Source: an uncultured Clostridia bacterium (GTDB lineage Bacteria; Bacillota; Clostridia; Christensenellales; Borkfalkiaceae). Taken from it: a stretch of DNA of 64,000 bases. The stretch lies in contig CATLBN010000010.1 in assembly GCA_949878885.1 (NCBI GenBank), positions 1-64,000 of the forward strand, given 5' to 3'. Positions 10,219-18,685 of this stretch are shown here, piece by piece. The translations under genes were made by a program, and so were the position numbers. Each line of letters opens with the position of its first letter. Positions within the stretch are counted from its first letter, which is position 1. Below the pieces are notes generated by a model. The model had not been told where the DNA came from. It saw only the letters and a program-made list of their open reading frames with translations, and did no database searches.

Positions 10219-10246
10219 GGCGTGGCGTTAAGCCGCGCCTTTTTTG
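10219..10246 (+). terminator. Terminator of gap
   Basis: ggcgtggc-gttaa-gccgcgcc followed by T6. Confidence 0.8.
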
Positions 10247-10397
10247 ATATTTATATTGCGCGGATGAACGAGACTAATTGTAGCCTAATGAGATATAGAT
10301 ATGTTTTAAATATTCCGCAAAATTCAATCGGTTGCGTTCTTTCATATTTCGTGATATAATGGTTGCACAATAAACAGTAATTTAGCTGAGGAAAGCA

Positions 10398-10874
10398 ATG
10401 TTTCGGGAAATGAGAAGATTTAAGCAGGAATTGCAGCATAATGAAATTGAACGGATTTTACGACTCAGCACTTCGGGAGTCTTGGCTTTATTGGATAATA
10501 ACGGTTATCCGTATTCCGTGCCGTTGAGTTATGTATATTCAAACGGAAAAATATATTTTCACAGTGCTAAATCTGGACATAAAATTGATGCAATAAAAAA
10601 CTATAATAAAGCAACCTTTTGCATAATTGATAAAGACGACGTTAAACCTGAAAAATATACCACCTTTTATAAAAGCGTAATAATATTCGGTAATATTGAA
10701 ATCGTTGATGACGTTGACGAAATATTGCAAGCTATTCAAGAATTGGGCGAAAAATATTACCCTAATCATAGCAACGAACTGCAAAATGAAATTGAGAAAT
10801 ATAAAACGGCATTTTTGATAATTAGATTTAATATAGAACATATAACCGGCAAACAAGCCAAAGAATTATTATAA
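10398..10874 (+). CDS. Pyridoxamine 5'-phosphate oxidase-family / FMN-binding (NimA-like) protein
   Basis: GVLALLDNNGYPYSVPLSYVYSNGKIYFHSAKSGHKIDAI; own TTGCGT-N17-TATAAT promoter upstream. Confidence 0.8.
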   Translation: MFREMRRFKQELQHNEIERILRLSTSGVLALLDNNGYPYSVPLSYVYSNGKIYFHSAKSGHKIDAIKNYNKATFCIIDKDDVKPEKYTTFYKSVIIFGNIEIVDDVDEILQAIQELGEKYYPNHSNELQNEIEKYKTAFLIIRFNIEHITGKQAKELL

Positions 10875-10907
10875 CTAAATTTCAATTTATCTTTTTATAA
10901 TGTGTGG

Positions 10908-10943
10908 TTAAAAGCACTCGAATAAAATGTCCGAGTGCTTTTT
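10908..10943 (+). terminator. Terminator of the PPOX-family gene
   Basis: gcactcg...cgagtgc stem followed by T-run. Confidence 0.7.
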
Positions 10944-11015
10944 TCATATATTGCACGTACAATAAGTTATAAAAAAGCGGCGAAACAAATCGCCGCTTTA
11001 TAAATTTCAATTAAT

Positions 11016-12116
11016 TTAAACATTGAAACGGAACAATACCACGTCGCCGTCTTTAATAACGTATTCTTTTCCTTCCGAACGCACTTTGCCTTTTTCCCTA
11101 GCGCCTACAAGTCCGCCGCAATTCAAAAGCGTTTCCCATTCCACAACTTCGGCGCGGATAAAGCCTTTTTCAAAGTCGCTGTGAATTTTTCCTGCTGCCT
11201 GCGGTGCTTTTGTGCCGTTAATAATTGTCCAGGCTCGCGTTTCTTTTTCTCCGGCGGTCAGATAGGAGATAAGTCCCAAAAGCGAGTAACTTTTTTTAAT
11301 AAGTCTGTTTAGTCCGCTTTCTTCAAGTCCGAGTTCATTTAAAAACATTGCACAGTCTTCAGGCGGCATTTGTGATAGTTCTTCTTCGGTTTTTGCGCAA
11401 ATTACCAAAACCTCGCTGCCTTCTTTTGCGGCATAGTCTTTAACTTTATTTACGTTTTCAATTTCGTTTTCCGGTTTTCCCATATCGAATTCGGAAATAT
11501 TTGCAGCGTATATTACAGGCTTGCTTGTAAGCAAAAATAAATTTTCAAACAGCGGTTTTTCTTCGTCGGAGCAGTTAAACAGCCTTGCGGGTTTTTCTTC
11601 GCTTAAAAATTTTTCAAGTCTTTCTAAAAAAGCAAATTCTGCTGCGGCTTCTTTATTCGCGCCTCCGCGTGCAACATTACGTATTCTGTCTGCGCGTTTC
11701 TGAACTGCTTCTATGTCCGAAAGTATTAATTCAAGCGTTATTGTCTGTATATCGGCAACGGGGTCTATAACGCCGCCTACGTGCGTAATATTTTCATCTT
11801 CAAAACATCTTACAACGTGAATTATTGCGTCGCACTCGCGCACGTGCGATAAAAATTTATTACCTAAACCTTCGCCCTTGGAAGCGCCCTTAACAAGTCC
11901 GGCAATATCTACAAATTCCACAATTGCAGGCGTAACTTTTTTGCTACTGTATAATGCGGCAAGTTTGTCAAGCCGCTCGTCCGGTACGGCAACTACGCCA
12001 ACGTTCGGTTCAATGGTACAAAACGGATAATTTGCCGCTTCTGCGCCTGCGTGCGTGATTGCGTTAAATAACGTCGATTTGCCAACGTTGGGTAAACCTA
12101 CAACACCTAATTTCAT
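11016..12116 (-). CDS. ychF: Redox-regulated ATPase/GTPase YchF
   Basis: [21 protein letters not shown]; characteristic YchF C-terminus. Confidence 0.95.
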   Translation of the reverse strand: MKLGVVGLPNVGKSTLFNAITHAGAEAANYPFCTIEPNVGVVAVPDERLDKLAALYSSKKVTPAIVEFVDIAGLVKGASKGEGLGNKFLSHVRECDAIIHVVRCFEDENITHVGGVIDPVADIQTITLELILSDIEAVQKRADRIRNVARGGANKEAAAEFAFLERLEKFLSEEKPARLFNCSDEEKPLFENLFLLTSKPVIYAANISEFDMGKPENEIENVNKVKDYAAKEGSEVLVICAKTEEELSQMPPEDCAMFLNELGLEESGLNRLIKKSYSLLGLISYLTAGEKETRAWTIINGTKAPQAAGKIHSDFEKGFIRAEVVEWETLLNCGGLVGAREKGKVRSEGKEYVIKDGDVVLFRFNV

Positions 12117-12278
12117 TTTTAAAGTTCCTTAAATAGTTAATTTTTTTATTTAAACTCTGGTTTAGTCTGTTAACAATATAATTATAATATAACAAGTTAA
12201 AAAATCAAAATGAATAGCGCAGTAAAGTTGCCAAATTTTTAACTGTATGTTAAAATTATGCAGTATAAAGGTGTTTTA

Positions 12279-13958
12279 ATGGATTACAAACAACATATTT
12301 CGGAAAAATTAAAAATAGAAGGCGTGCAGCCTGAAGAAATTGCTTTGCTATTGGCGTTGCCGCCTAATTCGGATATGGGCGATTATGCATTGCCTTGCTT
12401 CAAATTTGCAAAAATTTTAAGAAAAAGTCCCGTAGCAATAGCCGAAGATATTAAAAACTCGTATGTTTGCGACGAATTTATAAGCGAAGTTTCTGCGGTA
12501 AACGGTTACGTAAATTTTAAGATTAACAAACTTGGTCTTGCGCAAAGCGTTTTAAGCAGAATAGAAAAAGAGGGCGTGCGTTACGGTTCGTCAGACTTGG
12601 GAAAAGGGAAAACGGTTATTGTTGAGTATTCTTCTGTAAACGTTGCAAAACCGTTTCATATAGGGCACTTATCAACTACGGTAATAGGCGGCGCTTTATA
12701 TAAAATATTGGAGTTTTTGGGCTATAACGTTATAGGAATAAATCATTTGGGCGACTACGGCACACAGTTCGGCAAGCTTATATCCGCATACAAGCATTGG
12801 GGAAATAAACAGCTTGTGGAAAATGGCGAGATACACGCAATTAATGATTTATACGTTAGGTTTAACAGCGAGGCCGACGAAGAAATGCAGGAAGAAGCCC
12901 GTAATTATTTTAAACTTATAGAAGACGGCGACGAAGAAGCCAATAAGCTTTTCGAGTGGTTTAAAGAAATTACTTTGGCGTATGTAAGTAAAATTTACGA
13001 TAAGCTTAACATTAAATTCGACAGTTATGCCGGCGAGCGTTTTTATATAGATAAAATGCAGCCCGTAATTGATGAATTAAAGCAAAAAAACCTTCTTAAA
13101 ACAAGCGAAGGCGCACAGATAGTGGATTTGGAAGAATTCGGAATGCCTCCCTGCTTAATTTTGCGTTCCGACGGCGCTTCGCTCTACGCTACGCGCGACC
13201 TTGCCGCGGCAGTTTACCGCAAAAACACATATGATTTTTATAAATGTCTTTATGTTGTTGCTTACCAGCAGAACTTACACTTTAAGCAGTTTTTTAAGGT
13301 GCTCGAACTTATGGGCAAAGAATGGGCAAAGGACCTTGTGCACGTTGCTTACGGAATGGTTTCGCTTGAAGACGGTTCAATGTCTACCAGAAAAGGAAAG
13401 GTTGTTTGGCTTGAAGACGTTATAAACCGCTGTGAACAAAAGGCTTATGCCGTTATTGACGAAAAAAATCCTTCGCTTGAAAACAAGGAGCAGATAGCTA
13501 AAACGGTTGGTATAGGCGCGGTTATATTCGGCGCTTTGTATAACAGTAAAATAAAAGACGTAACTTTTTCGTACGATAAAGTTTTAAGTTTCGAAGGGGA
13601 AACCAGCGTTTACGTTCAGTACACCTGCGCACGCGCTAATTCAATTTTGATAAAAAGCGGTCAAAACTACGCTTTACCTAAAAATTATCAACCTAATGCA
13701 GAGGAGTCGGAAGTTATAAAAAGCTTGGCTGCATTTCCGCAGACGGTCGCCGACGCAGCTGAAAAATACGAACCATCCGTTGTTGCAAGGTATGCCGTGG
13801 ATTTAGCGCAAAAGTTTAATAAATTTTATATTAATTGCAAAATCAATTCAGAAACAGGGGACACAAAATCGTTCCGACTTGCGCTGACGAATTCTACATT
13901 GCAAACATTGACAAATGCCCTTAAATTACTAGGTATAGACGTACCCGAAAAAATGTAA
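12279..13958 (+). CDS. argS: Arginyl-tRNA synthetase
   Basis: VEYSSVNVAKPFHIGHLSTT (HIGH), DLVHVAYGMVSLEDGSMSTRKGKV. ATG at 12279 has an AAAGGTG SD and is preferred over 12258. Confidence 0.95.
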   Translation: MDYKQHISEKLKIEGVQPEEIALLLALPPNSDMGDYALPCFKFAKILRKSPVAIAEDIKNSYVCDEFISEVSAVNGYVNFKINKLGLAQSVLSRIEKEGVRYGSSDLGKGKTVIVEYSSVNVAKPFHIGHLSTTVIGGALYKILEFLGYNVIGINHLGDYGTQFGKLISAYKHWGNKQLVENGEIHAINDLYVRFNSEADEEMQEEARNYFKLIEDGDEEANKLFEWFKEITLAYVSKIYDKLNIKFDSYAGERFYIDKMQPVIDELKQKNLLKTSEGAQIVDLEEFGMPPCLILRSDGASLYATRDLAAAVYRKNTYDFYKCLYVVAYQQNLHFKQFFKVLELMGKEWAKDLVHVAYGMVSLEDGSMSTRKGKVVWLEDVINRCEQKAYAVIDEKNPSLENKEQIAKTVGIGAVIFGALYNSKIKDVTFSYDKVLSFEGETSVYVQYTCARANSILIKSGQNYALPKNYQPNAEESEVIKSLAAFPQTVADAAEKYEPSVVARYAVDLAQKFNKFYINCKINSETGDTKSFRLALTNSTLQTLTNALKLLGIDVPEKM

Positions 13959-14036
13959 TTTTAATATTTACAAAGTACTATGTCACACATAAATTGGCAT
14001 TTTTTTCCAATTTTGAATATTTTTTAATGTTTTGTA

Positions 14037-14065
14037 TTGATAAAAGTTTAATTTGGTGCTATAAT
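14037..14065 (+). promoter_or_regulatory. Sigma-A-type promoter of the rubrerythrin-like gene
   Basis: TTGATA-N17-TATAAT. Confidence 0.7.
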
Positions 14066-14103
14066 AAAGATAATAAGTTTTAAATTTAGGAGTATTATTT
14101 TTT

Positions 14104-14631
14104 ATGAAAAAATGTGTAGTTTGCGGCGAAATCGTAGAAGACGGCGTTGAAGTTTGTCCCGTATGCAAAGCAAAAAAATTTGAACCGGTAACGGCTGAAA
14201 GCAGTTATGCCTGCGAACACGTTGTAGGCGACGGTAAGGTTGACGACGAAGAAATAATGGAAGGTCTCCGCGCTAATTTTGCAGGCGAGTGCACCGAAGT
14301 GGGAATGTACCTTGCAATGTCGAGAGTTGCCGACAGAGAAGGATATCCCGAAATTGCGGAGGCATATAAGCGTTACGCTTATGAAGAAGCCGAACACGCA
14401 GCTAAATTTGCAGAACTTTTGGGCGAGGTAGTTACGCCTTCAACAAAGAAAAATCTTGAACTTCGTACAGCGGCAGAAACGGGAGCTTGCTCCGGTAAAT
14501 TGGCTATTGCTAAGCGTGCAAAGCAGCTTGGTTACGATGCTATTCATGATACCGTACACGAAATGGCTAAGGACGAAGCAAGACACGGCGCGGGTTTTGC
14601 AGGTCTTTTAAAGAGATATTTCGGCAAATAA
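14104..14631 (+). CDS. Reverse-rubrerythrin-like protein (rubredoxin domain + ferritin-like diiron domain)
   Basis: N-terminal CVVCG...CPVC, then ferritin-like E..E..H helices (EEAEHA, DEARHG). Confidence 0.88.
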   Translation: MKKCVVCGEIVEDGVEVCPVCKAKKFEPVTAESSYACEHVVGDGKVDDEEIMEGLRANFAGECTEVGMYLAMSRVADREGYPEIAEAYKRYAYEEAEHAAKFAELLGEVVTPSTKKNLELRTAAETGACSGKLAIAKRAKQLGYDAIHDTVHEMAKDEARHGAGFAGLLKRYFGK

Positions 14632-14666
14632 TTAATCTGAGATAAAAAAATTAAATAATAAGCATA

Positions 14667-14698
14667 AAAGAGAACGGTTTATAAACCGTTCTCTTTTT
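14667..14698 (+). terminator. Terminator of the rubrerythrin-like gene
   Basis: aaaagagaacggttt-at-aaaccgttctctttt. Confidence 0.8.
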
Positions 14699-14727
14699 GT
14701 TTCAGAAGAATTGAAATTTTTTGTTAC

Positions 14728-14755
14728 ACAATAAATTTATTTTACTCATATAATA
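14728..14755 (+). promoter_or_regulatory. Candidate sigma-K-like promoter (AC-N17-CATATAATA)
   Basis: AC at 14728-14729, 17 nt, then CATATAATA (fits CATANNNTA). A sigma-A -35 is poor here (acacaa). Confidence 0.4.
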
Positions 14756-14815
14756 AAGTAAAGACAAGAGGGAAAACTTTTGTCTTTAACTTATCGATAA
14801 AGGAACGAAATACAA

Positions 14816-15193
14816 ATGTGTAATTTTTCAAATTGCTGTTCGGATAATTTCCGCAACGGCTGCGGCTGTAACAGATGCGGTTGTAACGGCAACCGCAACG
14901 GCTGCGGCTGTCATACCTGCGGTAATTACTGTTCGCTTTTAAATTTTTTATTCGGAAGAAACGGTTGCAACAATTACGGCTGTAACAGATGTGGTTGTAA
15001 CGGCAATCGCAACGGCTGCGGCTGCAGCGATTGGGGATTTAACAGGTGCGGCTGCGGTTGCGGACGCAACAATAACAACTGCGGTTGTTTTGACGCCTAT
15101 TATGCAAATCAATACAAATTAAATATGGGTTGCTGCGGCGATAGCAACTGGTTTTCCTGCCAAACGCGTACGGGTTGCGGTTGCAATAACTGA
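14816..15193 (+). CDS. Cys/Gly/Asn-rich small protein, possible spore coat/exosporium or metal-binding protein
   Basis: 125 aa with 27 Cys; repeated CNRCGCNGNRNGCGC module; hairpin in 5' UTR. Confidence 0.7.
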   Translation: MCNFSNCCSDNFRNGCGCNRCGCNGNRNGCGCHTCGNYCSLLNFLFGRNGCNNYGCNRCGCNGNRNGCGCSDWGFNRCGCGCGRNNNNCGCFDAYYANQYKLNMGCCGDSNWFSCQTRTGCGCNN

Positions 15194-15230
15194 GTTTAAA
15201 AAATGAAGGGTCTTCCAAACGGAAGACTCT

Positions 15231-16049
15231 TTATTTTTTAAAATATTTTACTTCTTTTAAAGGGAGAGGTTTATCAAATAACAATGCAGGCTGTTTGTAT
15301 TTTCCGTTATTTATCATTCCTATAACAAAACAGCTCATCATTATATAGCACCAAAGCAGAAAAACTATTAAAGATGCTATTTTTCCGTAAAGTCTTTCGG
15401 GAGTTGCAAATTTTAAATAAACAGCAAAACCTACAAAAAATATAAGCCATAATGCGGTTGTCAGCAAACTGCCAGGGACGGCTTCGCTTGGTTTCATTTT
15501 GTAAGGGCAAGCAAAAATGTTTAAAACCACGGCAATTACAAACATTGTTAAGGTAATAAATATTAAAGAAATTGCGTCTGAAACAAAAATTGGCATAAAT
15601 TTATTCAAAAATGACGAGCCAACTACCGAAATAATTGCGGTAACGGCAATTAAAGCTATTGTAGCAACTATAAGTATAAGCGAAAGTATGCGTAATTTTA
15701 ATCCGCTTTTAATGTTTGCGCTTTCATAAATAATTTCGCCGCTTCTGCGTAAATGGTAAAAAAAATTGGACGAAGAATAAAGCGACGTTACCAATAATAA
15801 AATTCCAGCGCCGCTTGCCGCGCTTTCGGCGGAACTTTTTAAATATCTTAAAAACGGACTTACTCCGTCAAGTATTCTGCGGTCCAAAACCTTCACAACA
15901 TCGGCATTACCGAGCACAAGAGTAAGCCAAAGCATAAAAGGAGTAATGCTCATCAAAATAAAATATACTAAGGTTCCGGCAATGGTGGAAAATCTTTTGT
16001 CAAAGTAATATTTTAAATTTGTTTTAACATTATTTATAAAACTCCGCAT
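15231..16049 (-). CDS. YihY/BrkB-family inner membrane protein
   Basis: Multi-TM; SLYSSSNFFYHLRRSGEIIY family-like motif. Confidence 0.8.
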   Translation of the reverse strand: MRSFINNVKTNLKYYFDKRFSTIAGTLVYFILMSITPFMLWLTLVLGNADVVKVLDRRILDGVSPFLRYLKSSAESAASGAGILLLVTSLYSSSNFFYHLRRSGEIIYESANIKSGLKLRILSLILIVATIALIAVTAIISVVGSSFLNKFMPIFVSDAISLIFITLTMFVIAVVLNIFACPYKMKPSEAVPGSLLTTALWLIFFVGFAVYLKFATPERLYGKIASLIVFLLWCYIMMSCFVIGMINNGKYKQPALLFDKPLPLKEVKYFKK

Positions 16050-16073
16050 AAATATATTGTTTGCAAAATTTTA

Positions 16074-16106
16074 CAAAAAAAAGCGTTCTCGCAAGAGAAC
16101 GCTTAA
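16074..16106 (-). terminator. Terminator of the degV pair
   Basis: aagcgttctc-gcaa-gagaacgctt perfect 10-bp stem with GNRA loop. Confidence 0.75.
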
Positions 16107-16120
16107 AATTAAATTAAATT

Positions 16121-16993
16121 TTAATATTTTGATATGCAGCCAATAGCAAGCGCTCCGGGACCTATGTGGGAAGAAACGCTGAGCGACAGAGGCTTTATAA
16201 CAGAAAATTCAACATTGGGGAAAGCTTCGCATATTTCTTCTTTAAATTTTTCCGCTTCCGCAAGCGAGTTTGTGTGCGCAACAGCAACAGTCATTTTGCC
16301 TGCATCGTATAAGTCTTTAAAACGCGTTTCCAAATCTTTTTTAATAGCGGCAATCATAGTTTGTTTTGCATCGGAAACTTTTCTTACTTTTGCAAATTGG
16401 TCAAGCTTTTCTCCCTGTATCTGCAAAACGGGTTTAATTTTTAGTAAAGTGCCGATAGCCGCGGCTGCAGGGGTAAGTCGGCCGCCCTTTTTAAGATATT
16501 TAAGCGTATCTACCATTATGTAAATGCTAGATTTTGCGGCTGTTTCCATCATATAGTTGTAAATTTCTTGTGCAGTTTTGCCCTCGTTTGCAAGTTTAAG
16601 CGCATCTAAAACGCTTTGACGCTGAGTTATTGAAACTCTGTGGTTATCAACAACAAATACTTTTCCGCGAAAACGTTCGTCGTTTTCGGCTACTTTTGCA
16701 AGAATGTGTCCCGTGGCGGAAAGTCCGCTTGAAATAGGTACATAAATTACGGCGTCATTGGTTTCAAGCGCTTTTTCCCACATTTCGGCAACGGTGTCGG
16801 GATTGGGCTGCGAGGTGGCAACGCTGGCGTCGGCTTGGAGTTTTTCGTAAAATTGTTCTTGAGTAAGAGTGAGGTCTTCGAAAAACAGTTCCTCATTTAT
16901 ATAAACGGGAACGGGTGCAATCTGAACGCCGAGTTCTTTTGCTTCTTTTTGGGTAATGCCGCTGCTGCTGTCGGCCATTAACATTATTTTCAT
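16121..16993 (-). CDS. DegV-family fatty-acid-binding protein (copy 1)
   Basis: DSSSGITQ..., GGRLTP, family-wide layout. Confidence 0.92.
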   Translation of the reverse strand: MKIMLMADSSSGITQKEAKELGVQIAPVPVYINEELFFEDLTLTQEQFYEKLQADASVATSQPNPDTVAEMWEKALETNDAVIYVPISSGLSATGHILAKVAENDERFRGKVFVVDNHRVSITQRQSVLDALKLANEGKTAQEIYNYMMETAAKSSIYIMVDTLKYLKKGGRLTPAAAAIGTLLKIKPVLQIQGEKLDQFAKVRKVSDAKQTMIAAIKKDLETRFKDLYDAGKMTVAVAHTNSLAEAEKFKEEICEAFPNVEFSVIKPLSLSVSSHIGPGALAIGCISKY

Positions 16994-17014
16994 ATAATTC
17001 TCCTTAGTAAAAGT

Positions 17015-17887
17015 TCAGGCTTTAACTGCGCATCCTACGGCAAGTGCACCCGGACCTATGTGGCAGGAAACGCTTAAAGAAAGAGAGTTAATAAAAGTAA
17101 ACTCCGCTTTGGGGAACATTTCGCAAATTTCTTCCTTAAATTTTTCCGCTTCCTCAAAATTTTCGGTATGAGCAACTGCAACAGTCATTTTACCTGCTTC
17201 GTATAAATCCTTAAATCTTGTATCAAAATCGTTTTTAATAGCGGCAATCATAGTTTGTTTCGCGTCGGTAACTTTTCTTACTTTTGCGTATTGGTCAAGT
17301 TTTTCTCCCTGTATCTGCAAAACGGGCTTAATTTTAAGTAAGGTGCCTATTGCGGCAACGGCGGGAGTAAGTCGTCCGCCCTTTTTTAGGTATTTAAGAG
17401 TTCCAACCATAATATAAATGCTTGACTGCATTTTGGTGTTCATTAAAAACTCGTAAATTTCCTGTGCGGTTTTTCCTTCTTCTGCAAATTTAAGCGCGTC
17501 TAAAACGCTTTGACGCTGGGTTATTGAAATTCTTTGGTTATCAACAACAAACACTTTGCCTTTAAATTGTTCTTCGGTATCCGCATAATGCTGAAGCGTG
17601 TGGCACGTTTCAGAAAGTCCGCTCGACATAGGTATGTAAATAACCGCGTCGTGTTCTTTAAGTGCGTTGCTCCAAAGCTCTCCAACGTCAACGGGGTTGG
17701 GTTGTGAAGTCGAAACATTGGCGTCTGCTTTCAACTTTTCGTAAAACTGTGCCTGCGATAAAGTTAAATCTTCAAAATAAAGTTCCCCGTCAATCAATAC
17801 GGGCATAGGAACTACGCTGATACCTAACTCTTTAGCTTCGCTTTGCGTAATTCCGCTGTTGCTGTCTGTAATAATGGCTGTTTTCAT
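17015..17887 (-). CDS. DegV-family fatty-acid-binding protein (copy 2)
   Basis: Closely similar along full length to the adjacent ORF. Confidence 0.92.
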   Translation of the reverse strand: MKTAIITDSNSGITQSEAKELGISVVPMPVLIDGELYFEDLTLSQAQFYEKLKADANVSTSQPNPVDVGELWSNALKEHDAVIYIPMSSGLSETCHTLQHYADTEEQFKGKVFVVDNQRISITQRQSVLDALKFAEEGKTAQEIYEFLMNTKMQSSIYIMVGTLKYLKKGGRLTPAVAAIGTLLKIKPVLQIQGEKLDQYAKVRKVTDAKQTMIAAIKNDFDTRFKDLYEAGKMTVAVAHTENFEEAEKFKEEICEMFPKAEFTFINSLSLSVSCHIGPGALAVGCAVKA

Positions 17888-17971
17888 TTTTTGTTCTCCG
17901 AAATGAATTTTTATAGTTAAAATTATAAAAAATTCAATTTAAAAAGTCAACACAACATTAACGTTTGTTGC

Positions 17972-18343
17972 TTAAATCTCTGCAATAAATTCAATTTCTA
18001 CAAGTGCGCCTTTAGGAATATCTTTAACTGCTACACAGCTTCTTGCAGGTTTAGAAACAAAATATTTTTCGTATATACCGTTAAAAGCCGCAAAATTCGA
18101 AATATCTGACAAAAAACAGGTTGTTTTTACAACGTTTTCAAATTTAAGTCCGGACTCTTTAAGCAGTGCGGCAATATTTTTACAGCACTGTTCTGTTTGT
18201 CCTTCAATATTATCTGACTCAATAAGAGAAGTGGCGGGGTTAACGGGAAGCTGTCCTGAAGCAAACAAAAAATTACCTGTAATTTTTGCTTGCGAATAAG
18301 GTCCTATAGCTGCCGGAGCTTTGTCGGTGTTTACGGTAATCAT
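17972..18343 (-). CDS. ridA: RidA-family reactive intermediate deaminase
   Basis: AIGPYSQAKITGNFLFASGQLP; VEIEFIAEI terminus. Confidence 0.92.
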   Translation of the reverse strand: MITVNTDKAPAAIGPYSQAKITGNFLFASGQLPVNPATSLIESDNIEGQTEQCCKNIAALLKESGLKFENVVKTTCFLSDISNFAAFNGIYEKYFVSKPARSCVAVKDIPKGALVEIEFIAEI

Positions 18344-18470
18344 ATTTTTTCTCCTTAAAAAATTAGAAAATATAGTAAATATTTTCTAACCGAATTATAA
18401 CTTTTTTTTATTTTTAAGTCAACGTAAAAAATAAATTAATTATGTTTTATTAAAATTAAGTTTTTTATTT

Positions 18471-18506
18471 AAACAAAAAGCGGGCAATGGTAAAAACCAT
18501 TGTCCG
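18471..18506 (-). terminator. Terminator after tRNA-Ser
   Basis: ccattgtccg/cgggcaatgg hairpin with A-run on plus strand (T-run on minus). Confidence 0.65.
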
Positions 18507-18511
18507 TTTTT

Positions 18512-18599
18512 TGGCGCAGAGAGAGGGATTCGAACCCCCGTACAGTTGCCCGTAACACGATTTCGAGTCGTGCGCGTTCGACCACTCCGCCATCTCTGC
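18512..18599 (-). tRNA. tRNA-Ser (anticodon CGA)
   Basis: Reverse complement GCAGAGATGGCGGAGTGGTCGAACGC...GACTCGAAATC...GGTTCGAATCCCTCTCTCTGCG CCA. 7-bp acceptor, long variable arm, CCA encoded. Confidence 0.95.
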
Positions 18600-18685
18600 A
18601 TTGCTTTTAAATATTATAACAAACGCCGATAAATTTCAAGCGTTTTTAGGCTTAAAATGCAATTTTAATTGCGTTTTTAATAATA

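Noticed and set aside
11521-11770. Small plus-strand ORFs antisense to ychF
   Set aside because: Short, no SD or domain; sense gene is clearly ychF.
14816-15193. Repeat units in the Cys-rich ORF as a CRISPR or minisatellite
   Set aside because: Repeats stay in frame, encode a coherent protein and have no regular unique spacers.
16134-16523. 129-aa plus-strand ORF antisense to degV copy 1
   Set aside because: Complement of a well-conserved DegV coding region; no independent signals.
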